Shown piece after piece: positions 27,980 through 38,868 of a stretch of 64,000 nucleotides of DNA. Source of the DNA: Clusia tigrina (taxonomy: Eukaryota; Arthropoda; Insecta; Diptera; Clusiidae); assembly GCA_920105625.2 (NCBI GenBank), contig CAKKTE020000276.1, positions 310,001 through 374,000 on the forward strand. The letters are read 5' to 3'. Each line of letters opens with the position of its first letter. Within the stretch, counting starts at the first letter, position 1. The notes under the pieces are model-generated. The model was not told where the DNA came from, made no database searches, and worked only from the letters and a program-made list of their open reading frames with translations. Position numbers and translations under genes: made by a program.

Positions 27980-29658
27980 TCTTATCAATTTAAGCTATCG
28001 CTCATAGCTATGCCACTCATGAGTTCCAAAATAAAACCCTGATACAACTTCAGATGGCCCGAACTTCTATACGGTGCGTACTACATACTCGTATATCAAA
28101 GTTTGCAACATTCAAATGCTATTATACTTTTTACTGGGGAGTCATAAACCCTTGAAATTATGTGACAATATAGTACTCGTGCCTCTTCTCAAATTAAGTT
28201 ATCTATCATAGCTATGCTACGCTTGAGTCCCAAAATCAAACACTGATAAAACTTCAAATGGTCCTAATTTCTATACGGTGCATCCTACATCTACAAAAGT
28301 TTGCAACATTCAAATGCTTGTAATTTTTTACTGGAGCGTCATAAATCCTTGAAATGTTGTGCCAATAAAGTACTAGTACCTCTTATCAATTTAAGATTTC
28401 GCTCATAGCTATGGTACCCTTGAGTCCCAAATCAAACACTGCTAAACATTCAAATGGCCCTAACATCTATACGCGTCCAACACCTATCAAAGTTTGCAAC
28501 ATTCAAATCCTTGTAACTTTTTACTGGAGCGCCATAAAACTTTGAAATTTTGTGACAATAAAGTACTCGAGCCTCTTATCAATTTAAGCTATCGCTGATA
28601 GCTAATCCACTCATGAGTCCCAAAATAAAACACTGATACAACTTCAAATGGCCCGAACTTCTATACGGTGCGTACTACATACTCGTATATCAAAGTTTGC
28701 AACATTCAAATGCTATTATACTTTTTACTGGGGAGACAGAAACCCTTGAAATTTTGTGACAATATAGTACTCGTGCCTCTTATCAATTTAAGTTATCGAT
28801 CATAGCTATGCTACCCTTGAGTCCCAAATCAAGCACTGCTAAAACTTCAAATGGCCCTAACTTCTATACGGTGCGTCCTACACCTATCAAAGTTTTGCAA
28901 CATTCAAATGCTTGTAACTTTTTACTGAAGCGTCATAAAACCTTGAAATGTTGTGACAATAAAGTACTCGTGCTTCTTATCAATTTAAGTTATCGCTCAT
29001 AGCTATGCTACCCTTGAGTCCCAAATCAAACACTGCTAAAACTTCAAATGGCCCTAACTTCTATACGGTGCATCCTACACCTATCAAAGTTTGCAACATT
29101 CAAATGCTATTAAACTTTTTACTGAAGCGTCATAAAACCTTGAAATTTTGTGATAATAAAGTACTCGTGCCTCTTATCAATTTAAGCTATCGCCCATAGC
29201 TATGCTACCCTTGAGTCCCAAAATTAAACACTGATAAAACTTCAAATGGCCCTAATTTCTATACGGTGCATCCTACACCTACCAAAGTTTGCAACATTCA
29301 AATGCTTGTAATTTTTACTGGAGCGTCATAAATCCTTGAAATGTTGTGCCAATAAGGTACTAGTACCTCTTATCAATTTAAGATTTCGCTCATAGCTATG
29401 GTACCCTTGAGTCCCAAATCAAACACTGCTAAACATTCAAATGGCCCTAACTTCTATACTCGTCCTACACCTATCAAAGTTTGCAACATTCAAATCCTTG
29501 TAACTTTTTACTGGAGCGCCATAAAACTTTGAAATTTTGTGACAATAAAGTACTCGAGCCTCTTATCAATTTAAGCTATCGCTCATAGCTATGCCACTCA
29601 TGAGTTCCAAAATAAAACCCTGATACAACTTCAGATGGCCCGAACTTCTATACGGTGC
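27980..29658 (+). repeat. Satellite subfamily B, forward orientation (left arm of inverted duplication)
   Basis: From about 27,980 the monomers change: CAACATTCAAATGC replaces CAACATACAAATGC, GTGACAATAAAG replaces GTAACAATAAAG, CTCGTGCCTCTTATC often replaces CTCGAGCCTCTTGTC, and the dyad becomes AGCTATCGCTCATAGCT. Special monomer types include one with an ACATACTCGTATATC insertion, one with ACGCGT created by a short deletion (28,472), and one with TACTCGTCC. The same types occur in reverse order on the other strand after 29,660. Two open frames at 28,808-29,002 and 29,005-29,199 equal one monomer each and are not credible genes. Confidence 0.92.
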
Positions 29659-29660
29659 GT
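29659..29660. other. Satellite orientation switch
   Basis: Forward sequence ends in TATACGGTGCGT, and the next bases TTTATGACGCTCCAGTAAAA are a monomer on the opposite strand. The two join in mid-monomer with at most one or two bases of shared sequence. Every monomer left of here is forward and almost every one to the right is reverse. Confidence 0.93.
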
Positions 29661-32600
29661 TTTATGACGCTCCAGTAAAAAGTTTAATAGCATTTTAATG
29701 TTGCAAACTTTGATAGGTGTAGGACGCACCGTATTGAAGTTAGGGCCATTTGAAGTATTGTTAGTGTTTGATTTTGGAACTCAAGGGTAGCATAGCTATG
29801 AGCAATAGCTTAAATTGATAAGAGGCACGAGTACTTTATTGACAAAAAAATTTCAAGGTTTTATGACGCTTCAGTAAAAAGTTTAATAGCATTTGAATGT
29901 TGCAAAACTTTGATAGGTGTAGGACGCACCGTATAAAAGTTAGGGCCATTTGAAGTTTTAGCAGTGCTTGATTTGGGACTCAAGGGTAGCATAGCTATGA
30001 TCGATAACTTAAATTGATAAAAGGCACGAGTACTATATTGTCACAAAATTTCAAGGGTTTCTGTCTAGCCAGTAAAAAGTAGAATAGCATTTGAATGTTG
30101 CAAACTTTGATATACGAGTATGTAGTACGCACCGTATAGAAGTTCGGGCCATCTGAAGTTGTATCAGGGTTTTATTTTGGAACTCATGAGTGGCATAGCT
30201 ATGAGCGATAGCTTAAATTGATAAGAGGCTCGAGTACTTTATTGTCACAAAATTTCAAAGTTTTATGGCGCTCCAGTAAAAAGTTACAAGGATTTGAATG
30301 TTGCAAACTTTGATAGGTGTAGGACGAGTATAGAAGTTAGGGCCATTTGAATGTTTAGCAGTGTTTGATTTGGGACTCAAGGGTACCATAGCTATGAGCG
30401 AAATCTTAAATTGATAAGAGGTACTAGTACTTTATTGGCACAACATTTCAAGGATTTATGACGCTCCAGTAAAAAATTACAAGCATTTGAATGTTGCAAA
30501 CTTTGGTAGGTGTAGGATGCACCGTATAGAAATTAGGGCCATTTGAAGTTTTATCAGTGTTTAATTTTGGGACTCAAGGGTAGCATAGCTATGAGCGATA
30601 GCTTAAATTGATAAGAGGCACGAGTACTTTATTGTCACAAAATTTCAAGGTTTTATGACGCTTCAGTAAAAAGTTTAATAGCATTTGAATGTTGCAAACT
30701 TTGATAGGTGTAGGACGCACCGAATAGAAGTTAGGGCCATTTGAAGTTTTAGCAGTGTTTGATTTGGGACTCAAGGGTAGCATAGCTATGAGCGATAACT
30801 TAAATTGATAAGAAGCACGAGTACTTTATTGTCACAACATTTCAAGGTTTTATGACGCTTCAGTAAAAAGTTACAAGCATTTGAATGTTGCAAAACTTTG
30901 ATAGGTGTAGGACGCTCCGCATAGAAGTTAGGGCCATTTGAAGTTTTAGCAGTTCTTGATTTGGGACTCAAGGGTAGCATAGCTATGATCGATAACTTAA
31001 ATTGATAAGAGGCACGAGTACTATATTGTCACAAAATTTCAAGGGTTTCTGTCTCCCCAGTAAAAAGTATAATAGCATTTGAATGTTGCAAACTTTGATA
31101 TACGAGTATGTAGTACGCACCGTATAGAAGTTCGGGCCATTTGAAGTTGTATCAGTGTTTTATTTTGGGACTCATGAGTGGCATAGCTATCAGCGATAGC
31201 TTAAATTGATAAGAGGCTCGAGTACTTTATTGTCACAAAATTTCAAAGTTTTATGGCGCTCCAGTAAAAAGTTACAAGGATTTGAATGTTGCAAACTTTG
31301 ATAGGTGTTGGACGCGTATAGATGTTAGGGCCATTTGAATGTTTAGCAGTGTTTGATTTGGGACTCAAGGGTACCATAGCTATGAGCGAAATCTTAAATT
31401 GATAAGAGGTACTAGTACTTTATTGGCACAACATTTCAAGGATTTATGACGCTCCAGTAAAAAATTACAAGCATTTGAATGTTGCAAACTTTGGTAGGTG
31501 TAGGATGCACCGTATAGAAATTAGGGCCATTTGAAGTTTTATCAGTGTTTAATTTTGGGACTCAAGGGTAGCATAGCTATGGGCGATAGCTTAAATTGAG
31601 AAGAGGCACGAGTACTATATTGTCACATAATTTCAAGGGTTTATGACTCCCCAGTAAAAAGTATAATAGAATTTGAATGTTGCAAACTTTGATATACGAG
31701 TATGTAGTACGCACCGTATAGAAGTTCGGGCCATCTGAAGTTGTATCAGGGTTTTATTTTGGAACTCATGAGTGGCATAGCTATGAGCGATAGCTTAAAT
31801 TGATAAGAGGCTCGAGTACTTTATTGTCACAAAATTTCAAAGTTTTATGGCGCTCCAGTAAAAAGTTACAAGGATTTGAATGTTGCAAACTTTGATAGGT
31901 GTTGGACGCGTATAGATGTTAGGGCCATTTGAATGTTTAGCAGTGTTTGATTTGGGACTCAAGGGTACCATAGCTATGAGCGAAATCTTAAATTGATAAG
32001 AGGTACTAGTACTTTATTGGCACAACATTTCAAGGATTTATGACGCTCCAGTAAAAAATTACAAGCATTTGAATGTTGCAAACTTTGGTAGGTGTAGGAT
32101 GCACCGTATAGAAATTAGGGCCATTTGAAGTTTTATCAGTGTTTGATTTTGGGACTCAAGGGTAGCATAGCTATGGGCGATAGCTTAAATTGATAAGAGG
32201 CACGAGTAATTTACTGTCACAAAATTTCAAGTTTTATGACGCTTCAGTAAAAAGTTTAATAGCATTTGAATGTTGCAAACTTTGATAGGTGTATATATTG
32301 AAGTTAGGGCCATTTGGAGTTTTATCAGTGTTTGATTTTGGGACTCAAGGGTAGCATACCTATGAGCGATAGCTTAAATTGATAAGAGGCTCGACTAGTT
32401 TATTGTCACAAAATTTCAAGGTGCGTCCTACACCTATCAAAGTTTGCAACATTAAAATGCTATTAAACTTTTTACTGGAGCGTCATAAAACGCACCGTAT
32501 AGAAGTTCGGGCCATCTGAAGTTGTATCAGGGTTTTATTTTGGAACTCATGAGTGGCATAGCTATGAGCGATAGCTTAAATTGATAAGAGGCTCGAGTAC

Positions 32601-35600
32601 TTTATTGTCACAAAATTTCAAAGTTTTATGGCGCTCCAGTAAAAAGTTACAAGGATTTGAATGTTGCAAACTTTGATAGGTGTAGGACGAGTATAGAAGT
32701 TAGGGCCATTTGAATGTTTAGCAGTGTTTGATTTGGGACTCAAGGGTACCATAGCTATGAGCGAAATCTTAAATTGATAAGAGGTACTAGTACTTTATTG
32801 GCACAACATTTCAAGGATTTATGACGCTCCAGTAAATAATTACCAGCATTTGAATCTTGCTAACTTTGATAGGTGTAGGATGCACCGTATAGAAATTAGG
32901 GCCATTTGAAGTTTTATCAGTGTTTGATTTTGGGACTCAAGGGTAGCATAGCTATGAGCGATAGCTTAAATTGATAAGAGGCACGAGTACTTTATTGTCA
33001 CAAAATTTCAAGGTTTTATGACGCTTCAGTAAAAAGTTTAATAGCATTTGAATGTTGCAAACTTTGATAGGTGTAGGACGCACCGTATAGAAGTTAGGGC
33101 CATTTGAAGTTTTAGCAGTGTTTGATTTGGGACTCAAGAGTAGCATAGCTATGAGCGATAACTTAAATTGATAAGAAGCACGAGTACTTTATTGTCACAA
33201 CATTTCAAGGTTTTATGACGCTTCAGTAAAAAGTTACAAGCATTTGAATGTTGCAAAACTTTGATAGGTGTAGGACGCTCCGCATAGAAGTTAGGGCCAT
33301 TTGAAGTTTTAGCAGTTCTTGATTTGGGACTCAAGGGTAGCATAGCTATGATCGATAACTTAAATTGATAAGAGGCACGAGTACTATATTGTCACAAAAT
33401 TTCAAGGGTTTCTGTCTCCCCAGTAAAAAGTATAATAGCATTTGAATGTTGCAAACTTTGATATACGAGTATGTAGTACGCACCGTATAGAAGTTCGGGC
33501 CATTTGAAGTTGTATCAGTGTTTTATTTTGGGACTCATGAGTGGCATAGCTATGAGCGATAGCTTAAATTGATAAGAGGCTCGAGTACTTTATTGTCACA
33601 AAATTTCAAAGTTTTATGGCGCTCCAGTAAAAAGTTACAAGGATTTGAATGTTGCAAACTTTGATAGGTGTTGGACGCGTATAGATGTTAGGGCCATTTG
33701 AATGTTTAGCAGTGTTTGATTTGGGACTCAAGGGTACCATAGCTATGAGCGAAATCTTAAATTGATAAGAGGTACTAGTACTTTATTGGCACAACATTTC
33801 AAGGATTTATGACGCTCCAGTAAAAAATTACAAGCATTTGAATGTTGCAAACTTTGGTAGGTGTAGGATGCACCGTATAGAAATTAGGGCCATTTGAAGT
33901 TTTATCAGTGTTTAATTTTGGGACTCAAGGGTAGCATAGCTATGGGCGATAGCTTAAATTGAGAAGAGGCACGAGTACTATATTGTCACATAATTTCAAG
34001 GGTTTATGACTCCCCAGTAAAAAGTATAATAGAATTTGAATGTTGCAAACTTTGATATACGAGTATGTAGTACGCACCGTATAGAAGTTCGGGCCATCTG
34101 AAGTTGTATCAGGGTTTTATTTTGGAACTCATGAGTGGCATAGCTATGAGCGATAGCTTAAATTGATAAGAGGCTCGAGTACTTTATTGTCACAAAATTT
34201 CAAAGTTTTATGGCGCTCCAGTAAAAAGTTACAAGGATTTGAATGTTGCAAACTTTGATAGGTGTTGGACGCGTATAGATGTTAGGGCCATTTGAATGTT
34301 TAGCAGTGTTTGATTTGGGACTCAAGGGTACCATAGCTATGAGCGAAATCTTAAATTGATAAGAGGTACTAGTACTTTATTGGCACAACATTTCAAGGAT
34401 TTATGATGCTCCAGTAAAAAATTACAAGCATTTGAATGTTGCAAACTTTGGTAGGTGTAGGATGCACCGTATAGAAATTAGGGCCATTTGAAGTTTTATC
34501 AGTGTTTGATTTTGGGACTCAAGGGTAGCATAGCTATGGGCGATAGCTTAAATTGATAAGAGGCACGAGTAATTTACTGTCACAAAATTTCAAGTTTTAT
34601 GACGCTTCAGTAAAAAGTTTAATAGCATTTGAATGTTGCAAACTTTGATAGGTGTAGGATGCACCGTACCGAAGTTAGGGCCATTTGAAGTTTTATCAGT
34701 GTTTGATTTTGGGACTCAAGGGTAGCATACCTATGAGCGATAGCTTAAATTGATAATTTCAAGGTTTTATGACGCTCCAGTAAAAAGTTACAAGCATTTG
34801 AATGTTGCAAACTTTGATAGGTATAGGACGCACCGTACAGAAGTTAGGGCCATTTGAAGTTTTAGCAGTGTTTCATTTGGGACTCAACGGTAGCATAGCT
34901 ATGAGCGATAGCTTAAATTGATGAGCGGTACGAGTACTTTAATGTCACAACATTTCAAGGTTTTATGACGCTCCAGTAAAAAGTTTAATAGCATTTTAAT
35001 GTTGCAAACTTTGATAGGTGTAGGACGCACCGTATTGAAGTTAGGGCCATTTGAAGTATTGTTAGTGTTTGATTTTGGAACTCAAGGGTAGCATAGCTAT
35101 GAGCAATAGCTTAAATTGATAAGAGGCACAAGTACTTTATTGTCAAAAAATTTCAAGGTTTTATGACGCTTCAGTAAAAAGTAGAATAGCATTTGAATGT
35201 TGCAAACTTTCATATACGAGTATGTAATACGCACCGTATAGAAGTTCGGGCCATCTGAAGTTGTATCAGGGTTTTATTTTGGAACTCATGAGTGGCATAG
35301 CTATGAGCGATAGCTTAAATTGATAAGAGGCTCGAGTACTTTATTGTCACAAAATTTCAAAGTTTTATGGCGCTCCAGTAAAAAGTTACAAGGATTTGAA
35401 TGTTGCAAACTTTGATAGGTGTAGGACGAGTATAGAAGTTAGGACCATTTGAATGTTTAGCAGTGTTTGATTTGGGACTCAAGGGTACCATAGCTATGAG
35501 CGAAATCTTAAATTGATAAGAGGTACTAGTACTTTATTGGCACAACATTTCAAGGATTTATGACGCTCCAGTAAAAAATTACAAGCATTTGAATGTTGCA

Positions 35601-37882
35601 AACTTTGGTAGGTGTAGGATGCACCGTATAGAAATTAGGGCCATTTGAAGTTTTATCAGTGTTTAATTTTGGGACTCAAGGGTAGCATAGCTATGGGGCG
35701 ATAGCTTAAATTGATAAGAGGCACGAGTACTTTATTGTCACAAAATTTCAAGGTTTTATGACGCTTCAGTAAAAAGTTTAATAGCATTTGAATGTTGCAA
35801 ACTTTGATAGGTGTAGGACGCACCGTATTGAAGTTAGGGCCATTTGAAGTTTTAGCAGTGTTTGATTTGGGACTCAAGGGTAGCATAGCTATGAGCGATA
35901 ACTTAAATTGATAAGAGGCACGAGTACTTTATTGTCACAACATTTCAAGGTTTTATGACGCTTCAGTAAAAAGTTACAAGCATTTGAATGTTGCAAAACT
36001 TTGATAGGTGTAGGACGCACCGTATAGAAGTTAGGGCCATTTAAAGTTTTAGCAGTTCTTGATTTGGGACTCAAGGGTAGCATAGCTATGATCGATAACT
36101 TAAATTGATAAGAGGCACGAGTACTATATTGTCACAAAATTTCAAGGGTTTCTGTCTCCCCAGTAAAAAGTATAATAGCATATGAATGTTGCAAACTTTG
36201 ATATACGAGTATGTAGTACGCACCGTATAGAAGTTCGGGCCATTTGAAGTTGTATCAGTGTTTTATTTTGGGACTCATGAGTGGCATAACTATCAGCGAT
36301 AGCTTAAATTGATAAGAGGCTCGAGTACTTTATTGTCACAAAATTTCAAAGTTTTATGGCGCTCCAGTAAAAAGTTACAAACATTTGAATGTTGCAAACT
36401 TTGATAGGTGTTGGACGCGTATAGATGTTAGGGCCATTTGAATGTTTAGCAGTGTTTGATTTGGGACTCAAGGTTACCATAGCTATGAGCGAAATCTTAA
36501 ATTGATAAGAGGTACTAGTACTTTATTGGCACAACATTTCAAGGATTTAGGACGCTCCAGTAAAAAATTACAAGCATTTGAATGTTGCAAACTTTGGTAG
36601 GTGTAGGATGCACCGTATAGAAATTAGGACCATTTGAAGTTTTATCAGTGTTTGATTTTGGGACTCAAGGGTAGCATAGCTATGGGCGATAGCTTAAATT
36701 GATAAGAGGCACGAGTACTTTATTGTCACAAAATTTCAAGGTTTTATGACGCTTCAGTAAAAAGTTTAATAGCATTTGAATGTTGCAAACTTTGATAGGT
36801 GTAGGACGCGCCGTATTGAAGTTAGGGCCATTTGAAGTATTGTCAGTGTTTGATTTTGGAACTCAAGGGTAGCATAGCTATGAGCGATAGCTTAAATTGA
36901 TAAGAGGCTCGAGTACTTTATTGTCACAAAATGTCAAGGTTTTATGACGCTCCAGTAAAAAGTTACAAGCATTACAATGTTGCAAACTTTGATAGGAGTA
37001 GGACGCACTGTATAGAAGTTAGGGCCATTTGAAGTTTTAGCAGTGTTTGATTTGGGACTCAAGGGTAGCATAGCTATGAGCGATAACTTAAATTGATAAG
37101 TACTTTATTGTCACAACATTTCAAGGTTTTATGACGCTCCAGTAAAAATTTAATAGCATTTGAATGTTGCAAACTTTGATAGGTGTAGAACGCACCATAT
37201 AGAAGTTAGGGCCATTTGAAGTTTTACCAGTGTTTTATTTTGGGACTCAACGGTGGCATAGCTATGAGCGATAGCTTAAATTGATAAGAGGCTCGAGTTC
37301 TTTATTGTCACAAAATTTCAAGGTTTTATGACGCTCCAGTAAAAAGTTACAAGCATTTGAATGTTGCAAACTTTGATAGGTGTAGGACGCACCGTATAGA
37401 AGTTAGGGCCATTTGAAGGTTTAGCAGTGTTTGATTTGGGATTTGAAAGAGTAGCATAGCTATGAGCGAAATCTAAAATTAATAAGAGGTACTAGTACTT
37501 TATTGTCACAACTATTCAAGGTTTTATGACGCTCCAGTAAAAAATTACAAGCATTTGAATGTTGCAAACTTTGGTAGGTGTAGGATGCACCGTATAGAAA
37601 TTAGGGCGATTTGAAGTTTTATCAGTGTTTGATTTTGGGACACAAGGGTAGCATAGCTATGAGCGATAGCTTAAATTGATAAGAGGCACGAGTACTTTAT
37701 TGTCAACAATTTTCAATGTTTTATGACGCTCCAGTAAAGAGTTACAAGCATTTGAATGTTGCAAACTTTGATAGGTATAGGACGCACTGTATAGAAGTTA
37801 GGGCCATTTGAAGTTTTAGCAGTTTTTGATTTGGGACTCAAGGGTAGGATAGCTATGAGCGATAACTTAAATTGATAAGAGG
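29660..37882 (-). repeat. Satellite subfamily B, reverse orientation
   Basis: About 42 monomers of the B type on the minus strand (phrases such as CAAACTTTGATAGGTGTAGG and TAGCTATGAGCGATAGC in the plus strand). A 2,363-bp block is tandemly repeated: 30,128-32,490 and 32,491 to about 34,750 (for example TTGGACGCGT at 31,308 and 33,671, CACGAGTAAT at 32,201 and 34,564). A third copy of the leading part lies at about 34,960-36,700, missing one monomer relative to 29,660-31,600. The ~64-codon minus-strand ORFs here are monomer-length and repeat with the blocks, so they are not called as genes. Confidence 0.93.
32421..32490 (+). repeat. 70-bp forward-strand island in the reverse array
   Basis: After TTTCAAG at 32,414-32,420 the sequence turns to GTGCGTCCTACACCTATC and runs forward to CGTCATAAAA at 32,481-32,490. 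It then switches back to reverse at CGCACCGTATAG. It is the reverse complement of the bases just right of the main switch (29,660 to about 29,730), including the uncommon ATTAAAATGCTATTAAAC variant. So it is the mirrored copy of the main switch point. Confidence 0.88.
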
Positions 37883-37887
37883 CACTT
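37883..37887. repeat. Target-site duplication, left copy (CACTT)
   Basis: CACTT directly precedes the left LTR (TGTATGAG...). The same five bases follow the right LTR at 44,302-44,306. Five bp fits the 4-6 bp usual for BEL/Pao integrases. An unoccupied paralogue of this site at 50,562-50,566 has a single CACTT in the same context. Confidence 0.95.
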
Positions 37888-38351
37888 TGTATGAGAGTTT
37901 CTGTTTCTTTTAATAAAAAGTCATTTTTTTTATTAATTAATTTTATCTTTTTTTCTTCTTCAGTTCAGTTATTATTTTTTTTTTAATAATTTTACACGGA
38001 ATTTTTAGTAACTATTAATTATTTTATTGTTCTCGAGGAGCTCTTCATTGTTCAACACTATTTTTTCTACTCATTAAAAATCTTCTTCAACTTCTTCTCG
38101 AAGTTAATGGTAAAAAACTCTCCAGCAGAAACTGCATTCTCTTTACACCGCTAACAATACCCCCTCAAGTTGGACCAACACATTAAGCAACAGTTAGAGT
38201 TTTTTGTCTCTGTTGCACAAATCATGAGAAAACGACAACCGTACAACCTTGACTCATTTGCCTTAGTTAATATGTTGATATTGGTATCCAGGGATACCAG
38301 ATGTGGATTTGCATGGTAATTAAGGTTGTTTGGGTATAAAACTCCCAAACA
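37888..38351 (-). repeat. 3' LTR of the first BEL/Pao element (464 bp)
   Basis: It is bounded by TGTATGAGAG at 37,888 and ...CTCCCAAACA at 38,351 (plus-strand view). Differences from the right LTR: an A/T change in TTGGACCAACAC versus TTGGACCTACAC, an A/G change in CACAAATCATG versus CACAAGTCATG, a G/T-type change with one base gained or lost in the run before TCTCTG, and a one-base difference in the long T run near 37,975. The minus-strand ORF that starts at 38,576 runs into this LTR and has no meaning. Confidence 0.95.
38327..38351. promoter_or_regulatory. Terminal hairpin in LTR enclosing TATAAAA
   Basis: TGTTTGGG (38,327-38,334) and CCCAAACA (38,344-38,351) form a perfect 8-bp inverted repeat with a 9-base loop TATAAAACT, exactly at the LTR end (element 5' end). 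The same structure is at 44,277-44,301 in the other LTR. The TATA-like string reads on the plus strand, opposite to the element's transcription, so a promoter role is not implied. A role in integrase end recognition is a guess. Confidence 0.6.
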
Positions 38352-38362
38352 TTCTCCCCGCC
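38352..38362 (-). promoter_or_regulatory. Polypurine tract (plus-strand primer)
   Basis: On the minus strand the bases GGCGGGGAGAA lie directly before the 3' LTR start TGTTTGGG. Purine-rich sequence at this exact place is the usual primer for second-strand DNA synthesis in LTR elements. Confidence 0.8.
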
Positions 38363-38376
38363 AAGAACCTCTGTTC

Positions 38377-38868
38377 TTAATTAGGACTGTTGCTTGATGA
38401 TTCCGTATCTTCTGTTGACGTGATGTCATTTGTTGGTAATCGACACAGTTTGGCAATTGGACGTTTAATATATTTCTTGTTGCAGTAGAGAGTAACAACT
38501 CGAACCAAGCCATCATTACCAGGATGTAATTCTTCAACTTTTGCGAGAGGCCACTGACCAGGAACACTTTTTTCATTGACTAAGAGTACGATGTCGCCAA
38601 CTTTAATGTTATCGATTATTTTATTCCATTTGGGGCGTGATTGTAGTCGACACATGTACTCTCTTTTCCATCTTTCCCAGAAGTGTTGCTTAAGAAGTAC
38701 AATCTGTTTCCAACGACAGAGTCGATCAACGTTTGCATCCAATAAATCTTCATCCGGAATGCAAACTGTAGGTTCACCGATTAAAAAGTGCGCAGGTGTA
38801 AGCGCGTTGTGATCTTGGGGATCAGTTGACAGGGGACATAGAGGTCTGGAGTTTAGAATGCTTTCAAT
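38377..38868 (-). pseudogene. Integrase C-terminal part (DUF5641-like), cut off by a stop
   Basis: This is the in-frame continuation of the pol ORF after the TAG at 38,869-38,871. It is open for about 163 codons and ends at 38,377. It contains features usual for the C-terminal region of BEL/Pao integrases: an LNSRPL motif soon after the stop, TPAHFLIG, a W-rich segment (KQHFWERWKREYM), and a small-barrel type segment around VGDIVLLVNEK and PGQWPLAKV. An ATG at 38,742 is internal and probably not a real start. Because the stop is in the same frame, a single-base change explains the break. Whether readthrough occurs cannot be told from sequence. Confidence 0.85.

Larger units (their letters stand above)
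1..27980 (+). repeat. 196-bp satellite array, subfamily A, forward orientation
   Basis: The same phrase (ACTTCTATACGGTACGTCC) starts at 5, 201 and 397, giving a 196-bp period that continues for about 140 monomers. Typical subfamily A marks are CAACATACAAATGC, GTAACAATAAAGTACTCGAG and GCTATCGCTCAAAGCTATG. Nearly every monomer carries an AGTACT (ScaI) and a CTCGAG (XhoI) site. Monomers differ by point changes and 1-2 bp indels (for example GTCAACTAAG versus GTCAATTTAAG). All ORFs here are 60-110 codons, repeat with the monomers, and mostly lack ATG starts, so I call none of them genes. The length is close to a nucleosome plus linker, which is common for centromeric or pericentromeric satellites; that role is inference only. 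Confidence 0.97.
27980..34170. repeat. Large inverted duplication in the satellite
   Basis: The left arm, about 27,980-29,730, reads as reverse complement at about 32,421-34,170. Paired landmarks keep a constant coordinate sum near 62,150: 29,653-29,669 with 32,481-32,497, and 28,081-28,087 with 34,064-34,070. A second, shorter partner is 30,128 to about 31,808, sum about 59,787 (28,081 with 31,707; 28,730 with 31,058). Pairing with the second partner stops at the strand switch, 29,658. The best pair leaves a spacer of about 2.69 kb. Pairing looks nearly gap-free, which is far beyond ordinary monomer similarity because the order of rare monomer variants is mirrored. Confidence 0.85.

Noticed and set aside
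28808..36083. 64-codon ATG ORFs on both strands (N-terminus LPLSPKS)
   Set aside because: Each is just under one monomer long and occurs wherever a B monomer lacks indels. The arrangement in opposite strands reflects the inverted duplication. No family resemblance or ribosomal context.
1..37882. CRISPR-like array (regular repeats and spacers)
   Set aside because: The whole 196-bp unit is conserved; there is no short repeat with unique spacers, and the context is eukaryotic.
38335..38341. TATAAAA as the element's TATA box
   Set aside because: It reads on the plus strand, against the element's transcription direction, and lies at the extreme LTR end in the hairpin loop.
38151..38576. 141-codon minus-strand ORF over the LTR/pol end
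   Set aside because: It overlaps the integrase C-terminal frame, the polypurine tract and the LTR in a different frame; it is a shadow ORF.
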